Shown piece by piece: positions 1 through 6,875 of a stretch of 14,698 nucleotides of DNA; position 1 is the stretch's first letter, and each line of letters begins with the position of its first letter. The notes below the pieces were generated by a model that had not been told where the DNA came from, searched no databases, and saw only the letters and a program-made list of their open reading frames with translations. The position numbers and the translations under genes were made by a program. The stretch spans positions 1 through 14,698 of the forward strand of contig JAHHQY010000037.1 in NCBI GenBank assembly GCA_020026115.1, in the 5' to 3' direction. The DNA comes from Actinobacillus sp. Its GTDB lineage: Bacteria; Pseudomonadota; Gammaproteobacteria; Enterobacterales; Pasteurellaceae.

Positions 1-2
1 TA

Positions 3-1289
3 TTTTTAAGCGTGTTGTACTTAATTGCGGGCCAGCTGGTTATTGTGCCTGCTTTAATTATTCCAAGCGTGATTTTTATTGGAATCATCGCGCAAATTCC
101 ATTGCGTAAATTTATCAATGAATCTATGCGCGAAGCCTCTCAGCGTAGTGGTTTGGCCGTGGAAGTGATTGATGGCGTGGAAACCTTAAAAACCAATAAT
201 GCTTATAATTGGGCGCAAAGCAAATGGGATGAATACACCGCAAAAACGGCGAAATCACAAATGAAAGTGAAAAATATTAGTAACTTTGTGATTTTTGCCA
301 CCATAAGTTTGCAACAATTAAATACGGTCTTGTTGGTGATTTTCGGCACCTATTTAATTCATGACCCAGACCCAGCTCAGCGCATTACTATGGGGGCTTT
401 AATTGCTAGTGTGATTTTATCGGGAAGAGCCTTAGCGCCTTTAGGCCAAATTGCAAACTTAGCCGTACGTTTTCAACAAGCGTTGTTAGCCTTAAAAGGC
501 GCGAATAGCATTGCCGAGCGTTTAATTGAACGAGATCCAAATAAAACGTATTTAACCTTTGAGCATTGTCAAGGTAAATTAAAATTCGACAACGTGAGTT
601 TTCAATATTCGCCACAAGAGCAAAAAAACGCTTTACATGATTTTAATTTAGAAATTCAACCCAATGAAAAAGTCGCAATTTTAGGGAAAGTGGGCAGTGG
701 AAAATCAACCGCACTAAAATGTGGCGTGGGGTTATATCCTGCAACGACGGGGCAAATTACCTTAGATGATGTGGATTTATTACAAATTGACCCATTCTAT
801 TTACGCAGTCAAATTTGTTTATTAGAACAAAAGCCACATTTTTTCTTAGGGACGTTGCGAGATAATTTAGATCTTGCGCGTATGGATGGTTTTTCAACGG
901 ATGCGGAATTGCTCAATGCCTTAGCGCGTTTTGATTTATTACCTTTTATTCAAAAGCAACCAAAAGGTTTAGATATGCCAATTGGTGCCAATGGTTTAGG
1001 TTTATCCGGTGGACAAAAACAAATGCTGGCGTTAGCGCGTATGACGTTAAAAGACCCGAAAATTGTCTTGTTGGACGAACCAACGGCAGGCTTAGATCAA
1101 GGTTCTGAACATCGAGCCTTACAAGCAATTAAAAACTGGACACAAAACCGCACCTTAGTTGTGGTAACGCATCGACCAAGTGTTTTACGTTTAGTCGATC
1201 GCATTGTGGTGGTCAGTGAAGGCAAAGTTGTGTTAGATGGCCCGAAAGAGCAAGTGCTAAAACGTCTTAACGAAGGAAATAAAAAATAG
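3..1289 (+). CDS. Type I secretion ABC transporter, LapB/HlyB-like (5' truncated by window)
   Basis: This is the C-terminal part of an inner-membrane ATPase/permease that powers one-step (type I) export, usually of large RTX adhesins or toxins. The reading frame is open to the left edge, so the N-terminus (peptidase-like domain and first helices in this family) is outside. Counting from the GTG at position 12, residues 1-30 and about 95-145 are hydrophobic membrane segments of the ABC exporter fold. The nucleotide-binding domain follows: Walker A GKVGSGKST (225-233), signature LSGGQ (331-335), Walker B IVLLDE (351-356) and H-loop His387. All catalytic motifs are intact. A HlyD-type adaptor follows 54 bases downstream on the same strand, the typical partner, so the two probably form an operon. 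The GTG at 12 is internal, not a start. The outer-membrane partner and the cargo are not in view, so the substrate is unknown. Confidence 0.93.
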   Translation, partial: FLSVLYLIAGQLVIVPALIIPSVIFIGIIAQIPLRKFINESMREASQRSGLAVEVIDGVETLKTNNAYNWAQSKWDEYTAKTAKSQMKVKNISNFVIFATISLQQLNTVLLVIFGTYLIHDPDPAQRITMGALIASVILSGRALAPLGQIANLAVRFQQALLALKGANSIAERLIERDPNKTYLTFEHCQGKLKFDNVSFQYSPQEQKNALHDFNLEIQPNEKVAILGKVGSGKSTALKCGVGLYPATTGQITLDDVDLLQIDPFYLRSQICLLEQKPHFFLGTLRDNLDLARMDGFSTDAELLNALARFDLLPFIQKQPKGLDMPIGANGLGLSGGQKQMLALARMTLKDPKIVLLDEPTAGLDQGSEHRALQAIKNWTQNRTLVVVTHRPSVLRLVDRIVVVSEGKVVLDGPKEQVLKRLNEGNKK

Positions 1290-1300
1290 GGAAGGCAGTC

Positions 1301-1333
1301 GTCGCCGAAGATGTGTTTATTTTTCGGCGCGAG
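1301..1333 (+). repeat. Intercistronic hairpin with one CTCGCRCCGAAA-family arm
   Basis: The arms CGCCGAA (1303-1309) and TTCGGCG (1323-1329) form a 7 bp stem. The right arm belongs to the longer element TTTTCGGCGCGAG (1321-1333), which recurs elsewhere in the window. No T-tract follows on the + strand, so it is not a standard terminator. It separates the transporter stop codon from the adaptor start codon. Confidence 0.7.
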
Positions 1334-1343
1334 TGAAAAAATT

Positions 1344-2558
1344 ATGCAAAAATTAAGTAAGAAAGATTTAAATTTAATCAATGACTTAAATGCTGCAATG
1401 CAACAAGAAAAACATCATGGTATGTGTTATAGCTTGATGTTTATGTTTGCCTTAGTCAGCGCCTTTGTTGTGTGGGCCTATCATAGCCCCATAGAAGAAG
1501 TCACTCGTGGGCAAGGGAGCATTATTCCAAGTTCGCGTGAGCAAATTATTCAAAGTTTAGACCCTGGTATTATTAGCGAAATGTTAGTGAAAGAAGGGGA
1601 ATTAGTGCAAAAAGGGCAGATTTTACTGAAATTAGACAGCGAACGTTCTAAAGCGAACTTACAAGAAATTCAGGAAAAAGTGCAAAATTTATCGGCTATT
1701 GTGGCGCGATTACAAGCAGAAGTCAGCGGTAACCCTTTGGTTTTTCCTGAAGAAATCCCCCTTAATTATCAAGCGCGAGAACGAGCAACCTTTGAAAGTC
1801 GCCGTCAAGCCTTACAAGAAAGTATTGCGGGATTGGAAAAATCTAAAGCCTATATGGACGAAGAAATTGCAATTAGCGCGGAAATCGTGAAAAAAGGGGC
1901 GATGTCTGAGGTGGAATTATTGCGTATTAAACGTCAGTCAGAAGAACTTAATTTGCAAATTATTGAACGAAAAAATCGTTATAAAACAAATGCAAATGAA
2001 GAGTTAACCCGAATGGCAACAGAATTAGCCCAAGCGCGCAAAACAATGAAAATGCGCGAAGATCCGGTAAAACATAGTGCCATTCGCGCCCCTTTACGAG
2101 GCGTGGTGAAAAATATCCGCATTAACACCATAGGCGGGGTGATTTCAGCTGGGCAAGATATTATGGAAATCGTCCCAATTGGCGAAAATTTGTTGGTGGA
2201 AGCCTATATTAGCCCGCGAGATGTTGCTTATGTAAGACCAGGTATGCCTGCGGTTGTGAAAATTACCGCTTACGATTATGCCATTTACGGCGGTTTAAAT
2301 GGCACGGTGACTTTAATTTCACCAGGGGCTTTGCGTAATGAAAAACGACCAAGCGATTTAAATTTAAATCCAAATGAAGCCTATTATCGTGTGATTGTCA
2401 AAACAAGCGGAAGTAAAATTACCGATAAATTAGGCAAAAGCTTGCCGATTATCCCAGGTATGATTGCGCAAGTAGATATTAAAACGGGCGAAAAAACCGT
2501 ATTTCAATATTTAATTAAGCCAATTACCCGAATGAAACAAGCGTTATCTGAGCGTTAA
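1344..2558 (+). CDS. Type I secretion membrane fusion protein, HlyD/LapC family
   Basis: A 404-residue periplasmic adaptor that joins the inner-membrane ABC exporter to an outer-membrane TolC-like channel. A short cytoplasmic N-terminus is followed by one transmembrane helix at about residues 28-46. Then come the first half of a lipoyl-like domain (about 50-100, with EGELVQKGQ), a long charged helical hairpin likely to form a coiled coil (about 100-235), the second lipoyl half (about 245-275) and a beta-barrel region to about 385. The length fits the HlyD family. I chose the ATG at 1344 because an upstream in-frame ATG at 1311 would translate the hairpin repeat and has no family-like sequence. 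The Shine-Dalgarno sequence is weak (GAGTGAA), so coupling to the upstream gene is possible. No clear terminator follows the TAA-TAA double stop. Confidence 0.9.
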   Translation: MQKLSKKDLNLINDLNAAMQQEKHHGMCYSLMFMFALVSAFVVWAYHSPIEEVTRGQGSIIPSSREQIIQSLDPGIISEMLVKEGELVQKGQILLKLDSERSKANLQEIQEKVQNLSAIVARLQAEVSGNPLVFPEEIPLNYQARERATFESRRQALQESIAGLEKSKAYMDEEIAISAEIVKKGAMSEVELLRIKRQSEELNLQIIERKNRYKTNANEELTRMATELAQARKTMKMREDPVKHSAIRAPLRGVVKNIRINTIGGVISAGQDIMEIVPIGENLLVEAYISPRDVAYVRPGMPAVVKITAYDYAIYGGLNGTVTLISPGALRNEKRPSDLNLNPNEAYYRVIVKTSGSKITDKLGKSLPIIPGMIAQVDIKTGEKTVFQYLIKPITRMKQALSER

Positions 2559-2577
2559 TAAGAAAAAATGTTGAGTG

Positions 2578-2599
2578 AAATGTGAGCTTTGTCGCATTT
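2578..2599 (+). promoter_or_regulatory. Probable CRP (cAMP receptor protein) site upstream of cpdA
   Basis: The sequence AAATGTGA-N6-TCGCATTT differs from the CRP consensus AAATGTGA-N6-TCACATTT at one position. The flanking A and T tracts also match. It sits 114 bases before the cpdA start and next to candidate promoter boxes, which suggests that cAMP-CRP regulates the enzyme that destroys cAMP. Confidence 0.75.
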
Positions 2600-2628
2600 T
2601 TGATACACTTTTGCCGAAAAAATATGAA
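2600..2628 (+). promoter_or_regulatory. Candidate sigma-70 promoter for cpdA
   Basis: TTGATA (2600-2605), 17 bases, TATGAA (2623-2628). A start near 2635 would place the CRP site centre near -46. Alternatives are an extended -10 TGCTAACAT (2631-2639), and TTGAAT (2642) with TATACG (2664), so the exact promoter is uncertain. Confidence 0.4.
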
Positions 2629-2712
2629 GTTGCTAACATTTTTGAATATTCATGAGTGCAATTATACGGAAAAATTTGTACCTTATACGGCACGAAAATA
2701 AAAGGGGATAAT

Positions 2713-3546
2713 ATGTTAAGCGACGCTTATTGGTATAAGACGAAAGATTCAGCCATAAAATGTATTCAAATCACCGACCCACATTTATTTAGTCATGTGG
2801 GCGGTGAATTATTAGGCATCAATACACAGGATACGTTTTCACAGGTATTAAAAGAAATTCAGCAATCGTCTTTTTCTTATGAGTTTATTTTAGCTACGGG
2901 CGATTTAGTGCAAGATCGCGCCAAAGAAAGTTATGCACGTTTTTGCCAGCAAATTAAAGCCTTGCAAAAGCCTGTTTTTTGGACAACGGGAAATCACGAT
3001 TATTTGCCTGATATGTACGAAGTGTTAGGGCAGTATGCAGGCGATATTTATCCGCATAAACACATTTTATTAGGCGATAAATGGCAAATATTATTACTTG
3101 ATAGCCAAGTTTATGGTTTTCCTTATGGTGAGTTAAGTCAAGGGCAATTAAATTGGCTTGCGACGAAATTAGAGCAATTTCCGCAACGTTATAGCCTGAT
3201 TATTTTACATCACCATATTCTTTCTACGAATTCAGCTTGGTTAGATCAACACAATTTGCGTAATGCGCAAGAGTTTGCTGATGTTTTAGTGCCCTTTAAG
3301 CAAGTAAAAGGCATTTTATATGGGCATATTCATCAAGAAGTGGATCGACAATGGCAAGGCTATCAAGTTATGGCTACGCCATCGACGTGCATTCAATTTA
3401 AACCAGACAGCAATAATTTCGCTTTAGATACGTTACAACCCGGCTGGCGCGAAATTACCTTGCATGCAGATGGTCGTATTGAAACGCAAGTTAAGCGTAT
3501 TCAAGAAAAGCAATTTTTACCTGATTTATTAGGCGAAGGTTACTAG
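2713..3546 (+). CDS. cpdA: 3',5'-cyclic-AMP phosphodiesterase CpdA
   Basis: A 277-residue cytosolic class III cyclic nucleotide phosphodiesterase of the calcineurin-like metallophosphoesterase fold, hydrolysing cAMP to AMP and so setting CRP activity. All metal-binding motifs are present in order: D22-x-H24 (TDPH), G63-D64 (TGDL), G93-N-H-D96 (GNHD), a histidine triplet at 166-168, and G204-H-I-H207. The length matches the E. coli protein (275 residues). The ATG at 2713 was chosen over an in-frame ATG at 2656 because AGGGGA at 2703-2708 is well placed and homology begins here. A CRP site upstream suggests feedback control. In Haemophilus influenzae loss of this enzyme (icc) is known to alter competence through cAMP. 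A terminator lies 25 bases past the stop codon. Confidence 0.95.
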   Translation: MLSDAYWYKTKDSAIKCIQITDPHLFSHVGGELLGINTQDTFSQVLKEIQQSSFSYEFILATGDLVQDRAKESYARFCQQIKALQKPVFWTTGNHDYLPDMYEVLGQYAGDIYPHKHILLGDKWQILLLDSQVYGFPYGELSQGQLNWLATKLEQFPQRYSLIILHHHILSTNSAWLDQHNLRNAQEFADVLVPFKQVKGILYGHIHQEVDRQWQGYQVMATPSTCIQFKPDSNNFALDTLQPGWREITLHADGRIETQVKRIQEKQFLPDLLGEGY

Positions 3547-3566
3547 ATAAAAAAACAAAAATATAA

Positions 3567-3595
3567 AAAAAGCGGTATAATTACCGCCTTTTTTT
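3567..3595 (+). terminator. Intrinsic terminator after cpdA
   Basis: GCGGTA (3572-3577), loop TAAT, TACCGC (3582-3587), then seven T residues (3589-3595), with an A tract before the stem. The run of T ends only 12 bases before the next gene's start codon. Confidence 0.9.
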
Positions 3596-3607
3596 ATGGG
3601 AGAAATT

Positions 3608-5191
3608 ATGAAAAAAAACTGTTTAATTTTAGTTTTATATTCCGCTTTATTATTAGTGAGCGAAATATTTTATCGTTCTGTTTTTGAAATTACGCCTTTA
3701 TATCGTTATGGCGAAAGTTATTTAATTATTTTTATTGTCTTAAGTTTATTTTATTTTGCAAAATATCGTATTTCACGTATTTTCATCGCCTTCCTTTTTA
3801 TTTCTAGCACCTTGTTTAATAACCTTCATCAAGCGGTTTATTTAAATTGGATTAATGGCACGAATTATTACTTAATGTTTAAAGAATGGCATGAAGTGAT
3901 GCATTTTGGTATGCCTATGCTTTTCACTAGTGGGATTTTAGTGAAAATACTATGGAGCCTTTTTGATATTGCTTTATTCCTTTCTATCGCACGTTTTCGC
4001 CGTCAAACATCACTGATTGCCGATAGCCTTTTTTATATTATGATGATTTATATTTTCGTGCGTTCGTTTAGTACCACGCAAGAATTTGGAATTACATCAA
4101 ATCCGGGTTATTCGCGCATTAAAAGTAATTATTTTGCTTTAGGAAATTGTATTGGGCGTGTTTTACCTTATGAATTTTTTAATTTAAGTGATATTCCTGT
4201 TTATTCGGCTAAAACGCCAGAAAAAATCAGCTTACCGAAAGTTAAAAATATTATTTTTATTATGGGCGAAAGCGCAAGTGCTAATAACTTTAGCGCCTTT
4301 GGTTATCAACGCAATACCAGCCCATTTTTAGCCAATATTCAAAACCAAGAACCTAGTGCTATTTTAAAACAGGCTTATTCAGCAGGTTTAATGACGGCAA
4401 TTTCCTTACCAACATTATTTAACGCCGTGCCAAAACCGAATGGGCAAGAGCAAATTATTACAGGTAAGACGAATTTATTCCATTTAGCCAAAGAAGCGGG
4501 CTTTAAAACCTACTTTTATTCGGCGCAACCAGAAAAAGAAATGATGATCATCAGCTTAATGGGGAAAACTTGGATTGAAGATTTACGTTTCCCAACTTAT
4601 TTAAACAAAGGGATTTACGATGGTATGAATGATCATCAATTATTACCTTGGTTTAAAGAGATTGATTTAGCCGATGGACAGCATTTTATTGTTTTACATC
4701 AAAGAGGCTCGCATGGCGTTTATGCAGAACATTTATCTGAAGAAGAAAAAGGTTTTAAATCGGGAAGTGTTTTAGATGATTACGACAGCACAATTTTAAA
4801 CACCGACCAGCTGATTGAAAAAGTTTATCGTTATTTAAAAGCGCAACCAAACCAAGATTGGGTGTTAATTTATACCTCAGACCACGGGCAATATGTAACG
4901 GATAAATATTTCAATCAAGGAACGAGTGTTGAGCCAAACTACAATGTGCCTATTTTTATTTATTCACCAGAAAAAGCGGTGCAACAAATTGAGCATCAAT
5001 TCAAGCCTTGCCCTAAAATGTATCATCAACAAGTGGCAACCTTTATTATTGATTTACTTGGCTTTAATATGCCGATTTCCAGTTGCCAAGAAGGAACAAT
5101 CAATAGCCGATTATTAACAGGTGATGCCGGTTACTACGAAGTCAAACAAGGTGAAAAACCAAACTTAATTTTGCCGAAAAAGGCTCATTAA
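3608..5191 (+). CDS. Membrane phosphoethanolamine transferase, EptA/sulfatase-fold family
   Basis: A 527-residue inner-membrane enzyme of the family that moves phosphoethanolamine from phosphatidylethanolamine onto lipid A or the LPS core. The N-terminal 155 residues contain about five hydrophobic segments (near 4-24, 37-51, 56-76, 105-128, 139-153). The periplasmic alkaline-phosphatase-like domain follows. Active-site residues can be placed by family pattern: metal ligand Glu221 (MGES), nucleophile Thr263 (GLMTAISLP), His364 and His369 (LHQRGSH), and Asp425-His426 (TSDHGQ). The start at 3608 has GGGAGA just upstream; an in-frame ATG at 3596 abuts the cpdA terminator and is less likely. Whether the acceptor is lipid A, a core heptose or Kdo cannot be decided, so no symbol is given. 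The gene would be expressed by read-through of the terminator or from a promoter inside or near the end of cpdA. Confidence 0.88.
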   Translation: MKKNCLILVLYSALLLVSEIFYRSVFEITPLYRYGESYLIIFIVLSLFYFAKYRISRIFIAFLFISSTLFNNLHQAVYLNWINGTNYYLMFKEWHEVMHFGMPMLFTSGILVKILWSLFDIALFLSIARFRRQTSLIADSLFYIMMIYIFVRSFSTTQEFGITSNPGYSRIKSNYFALGNCIGRVLPYEFFNLSDIPVYSAKTPEKISLPKVKNIIFIMGESASANNFSAFGYQRNTSPFLANIQNQEPSAILKQAYSAGLMTAISLPTLFNAVPKPNGQEQIITGKTNLFHLAKEAGFKTYFYSAQPEKEMMIISLMGKTWIEDLRFPTYLNKGIYDGMNDHQLLPWFKEIDLADGQHFIVLHQRGSHGVYAEHLSEEEKGFKSGSVLDDYDSTILNTDQLIEKVYRYLKAQPNQDWVLIYTSDHGQYVTDKYFNQGTSVEPNYNVPIFIYSPEKAVQQIEHQFKPCPKMYHQQVATFIIDLLGFNMPISSCQEGTINSRLLTGDAGYYEVKQGEKPNLILPKKAH

Positions 5192-5203
5192 GCAGATAAA
5201 AAT

Positions 5204-5249
5204 AAAAAAGCCTCGCACCGAAAAAAGGGATAAATTTTCGGTGCGAGGC
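5204..5249 (-). terminator. Terminator of modE built from an inverted pair of the CTCGCRCCGAAAA element
   Basis: A perfect 15 bp stem, GCCTCGCACCGAAAA (5210-5224) with its reverse complement at 5235-5249, and a 10-base loop. On the minus strand the stem is followed by TTTTTTATTTTT, so it terminates modE. On the + strand only AAATTT follows, so it would stop the transferase transcript less well. Confidence 0.88.
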
Positions 5250-5264
5250 AAATTTAACCGAACC

Positions 5265-6035
5265 TTAAAGCAAGGTTGCGACAATAATTTGGCTTGGGTC
5301 AATGGTGAAATAGACTTCTTCACCTAAACTAAAGGACTCTTTAATTTCATTGGCAACACATTCTAAATGCTCGCCTTTTTCCCCTAATTGCAAGATAACT
5401 TCATCTTGATTGATTTCTTTTATCACACCTTTAAATTGATTCATGGCATTTTCCACTGGGGTTTTGTGTAATTCAACCCAAGGCGCTTTAATCATAAACA
5501 TGACTTCTTTATCTAAGGTGAGTTGTAAGCGTTTTGCACTTTGTGGCGTAACACAAGCGAACAATGGTTGAGAAAAATCCGCTAATGGAATACCAACAAG
5601 GCAATGTAAACTATCGCGTTTTAATTCGCTTACCGCGCCGAAAAATTGGTTGCGCGCGCTACTTTGCAATGAGAATAATGATGTGGCAAACAAAGGATTA
5701 TCCAAAGGGATATCATCTTGTTGCAAAATATCAAAAGCCGTTTGTTGCGTATCTTCTAACAGTTTATAAAGTTGTAATAAACGTTGCGCATAAGCGGTTA
5801 ATTTTGTACCACCGCCTTTTTTCCCGCCCGCATTACGTTCTAATAAAGGTTTTGGACTAATGCGATCCATCATTTCTAAATGATCCCAAGCGCTTTTATA
5901 ACTGACTTGGGCTAATTTTGCGCCTTGGTTAATGGAACCGGTTTCTTCAATCGCTTTTAGCAAGCGAATGCGTTTAGGATCCACAAACAATTGTTCATGT
6001 AATTTAATAGTTAATAAAATTTCGCTCATAGACAT
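5265..6035 (-). CDS. modE: Molybdate-responsive transcriptional regulator ModE
   Basis: A 256-residue DNA-binding regulator that dimerises and, with molybdate bound, controls molybdate uptake and molybdoenzyme genes. The N-terminal winged helix-turn-helix (about 1-110) contains GSINQGAKLAQVSYKSAWD and the glycine-rich wing GGKKGGG (70-76). Two TOBE/Mop domains follow; SARNQ (126-130) and the Lys183 of MIKAPWV keep the same residue numbers as in E. coli ModE (262 residues), and these regions bind molybdate. The start at 6035 has AGGAAAG about seven bases upstream. An in-frame ATG two codons later is possible. It is divergent from the lipoprotein gene. No modABC transporter genes or clear ModE operator were seen in the window, so its targets must lie elsewhere. 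Confidence 0.95.
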   Translation of the reverse strand: MSMSEILLTIKLHEQLFVDPKRIRLLKAIEETGSINQGAKLAQVSYKSAWDHLEMMDRISPKPLLERNAGGKKGGGTKLTAYAQRLLQLYKLLEDTQQTAFDILQQDDIPLDNPLFATSLFSLQSSARNQFFGAVSELKRDSLHCLVGIPLADFSQPLFACVTPQSAKRLQLTLDKEVMFMIKAPWVELHKTPVENAMNQFKGVIKEINQDEVILQLGEKGEHLECVANEIKESFSLGEEVYFTIDPSQIIVATLL

Positions 6036-6065
6036 AATTCTTTCCTAAAAATCAGAGATGAAGAA

Positions 6066-6094
6066 ATTTTACAAAAATTTACACTAAAGAACAA
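6066..6094 (-). promoter_or_regulatory. Candidate promoter for modE
   Basis: On the minus strand, TTGTTC (6089-6094), 17 bases, TAAAAT (6066-6071). The -10 box is good and the -35 box is modest. Confidence 0.4.
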
Positions 6095-6108
6095 ACACAA
6101 CACCATAG

Positions 6109-6184
6109 AAAAAGGGGATAAAGGGCAAGGAATAGGATAATTCTTGTGAAAAAACCTATCTTTGCGTATAATTATCCCCCTTTT
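6109..6184. promoter_or_regulatory. Inverted repeat spanning the lipoprotein promoter
   Basis: AAAAAGGGGATAA (6109-6121) is complementary to TTATCCCCCTTTT (6172-6184) apart from one extra C. A third GGATAA lies at 6135-6140. The right arm overlaps the -10 box at 6167-6172, a plausible operator layout. No regulator is identified. Confidence 0.4.
6144..6172 (+). promoter_or_regulatory. Sigma-70 promoter of the lipoprotein gene
   Basis: TTGTGA (6144-6149), 17 bases, a perfect TATAAT (6167-6172). The predicted transcript starts near 6179, about 36 bases before the chosen start codon. Confidence 0.7.
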
Positions 6185-6214
6185 ATAAACATACTTAAAA
6201 TGGAGTATATGAAA

Positions 6215-6790
6215 ATGCAACATAAAGCAAAATTATTTACCGCGAGTTTATTTGCGGCAACCGTAGCATTAACAGGCTGTAATGATAAAGCGAAAAGCGA
6301 AGAAACTCAGGTCGCGAAAGAGCAAGTGCAAGAAGTGAAAGCGCAAACTGTCGCGAAAGAAGAACAAACTGTCGCAAAAGAAGCGGTGGAAAATGCTCAA
6401 GCAAACTTACAAGACGCTAAAGAAAAAGCGGTTGAAGTGGCTCAAGCCGTAAAAGCAAGCGCAGAAGATATGGCAACGGCAACAAAAGAAAAAGCAAGTG
6501 CTTTAATGCAAGATGCTAAAGAAAGCGTAATGGAACATGCTCACGACGCTAAAGAAGCGGTAATGGAACACGCGCATGACGTTAAAGACAGCGCAATGGA
6601 ACACGTTCACGAAGCAATGGATCACGCACATGACGCTAAAGAAGCGGTAATGGAACATGCTCACGATGCGAAAGTCGTTGCAACCGAAAAAACAGCAGAA
6701 GTGACTTCAGCGATTAGCGAAAAAGCATCAGCACTTAACGCGTCTATGCAAGAAAAAATGGACGACGTGAAAAAAGCAACCAACGAATAA
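6215..6790 (+). CDS. Lipoprotein with His-rich alanine-rich helical repeats
   Basis: A 191-residue predicted lipoprotein of unknown function. The signal peptide ends in the lipobox LTGC with Cys22 as the lipidated residue; Asn at +2 does not suggest inner-membrane retention, so outer-membrane anchoring is likely. The rest is almost entirely Ala, Lys, Glu, Val and Met, with no Pro or Trp, and should be one long helix or coiled coil. A repeat M-E-H-A-H-D occurs at residues 106, 117, 128 (MEHVHE), 135 (MDHAHD) and 146, giving five HxH pairs spaced 11, 11, 7 and 11 residues. The start at 6215 was chosen because GGAG (6202-6205) is 9 bases away; the ATG at 6209 is only 3 bases away. Frames extending back to 6146 would read through the promoter. 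It is followed by a strong bidirectional terminator. Confidence 0.85.
   Translation: MQHKAKLFTASLFAATVALTGCNDKAKSEETQVAKEQVQEVKAQTVAKEEQTVAKEAVENAQANLQDAKEKAVEVAQAVKASAEDMATATKEKASALMQDAKESVMEHAHDAKEAVMEHAHDVKDSAMEHVHEAMDHAHDAKEAVMEHAHDAKVVATEKTAEVTSAISEKASALNASMQEKMDDVKKATNE
6527..6666 (+). repeat. Direct repeats inside the lipoprotein gene
   Basis: A 26-base identical segment at 6545-6570 recurs at 6632-6657 (offset 87 bases, exactly 29 codons). A 20-base segment at 6527-6546 recurs at 6647-6666. They encode the HxH helical repeats and could recombine or slip in frame. Confidence 0.85.
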
Positions 6791-6834
6791 GAAAAGGCGA
6801 AAGCTTTAAATTTTTTATCGAAAAATGTGAAATA

Positions 6835-6867
6835 AAAAACCGAATGACAAAGCATTCGGTTTTTTTT
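6835..6867. terminator. Bidirectional terminator between lipoprotein gene and asnS
   Basis: A 12 bp stem, AAAAACCGAATG (6835-6846) and its complement (6853-6864), with a six-base loop. The run of T continues to 6867 on the + strand and a run of T follows on the minus strand as well. It lies between two convergent stop codons. Confidence 0.93.
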
Positions 6868-6875
6868 ATGCAAAA

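Noticed and set aside
1097..1381. Minus-strand open frame across the transporter end and the hairpin
   Set aside because: It is the shadow of two well-supported + strand genes and has no family-like sequence.
2656..2712. Longer cpdA start
   Set aside because: No good Shine-Dalgarno at the upstream ATG, while AGGGGA and family homology support the start at 2713.
6036..6108. ModE operator in the modE promoter region
   Set aside because: No palindrome resembling the known CGCTATATA-type ModE boxes was found.
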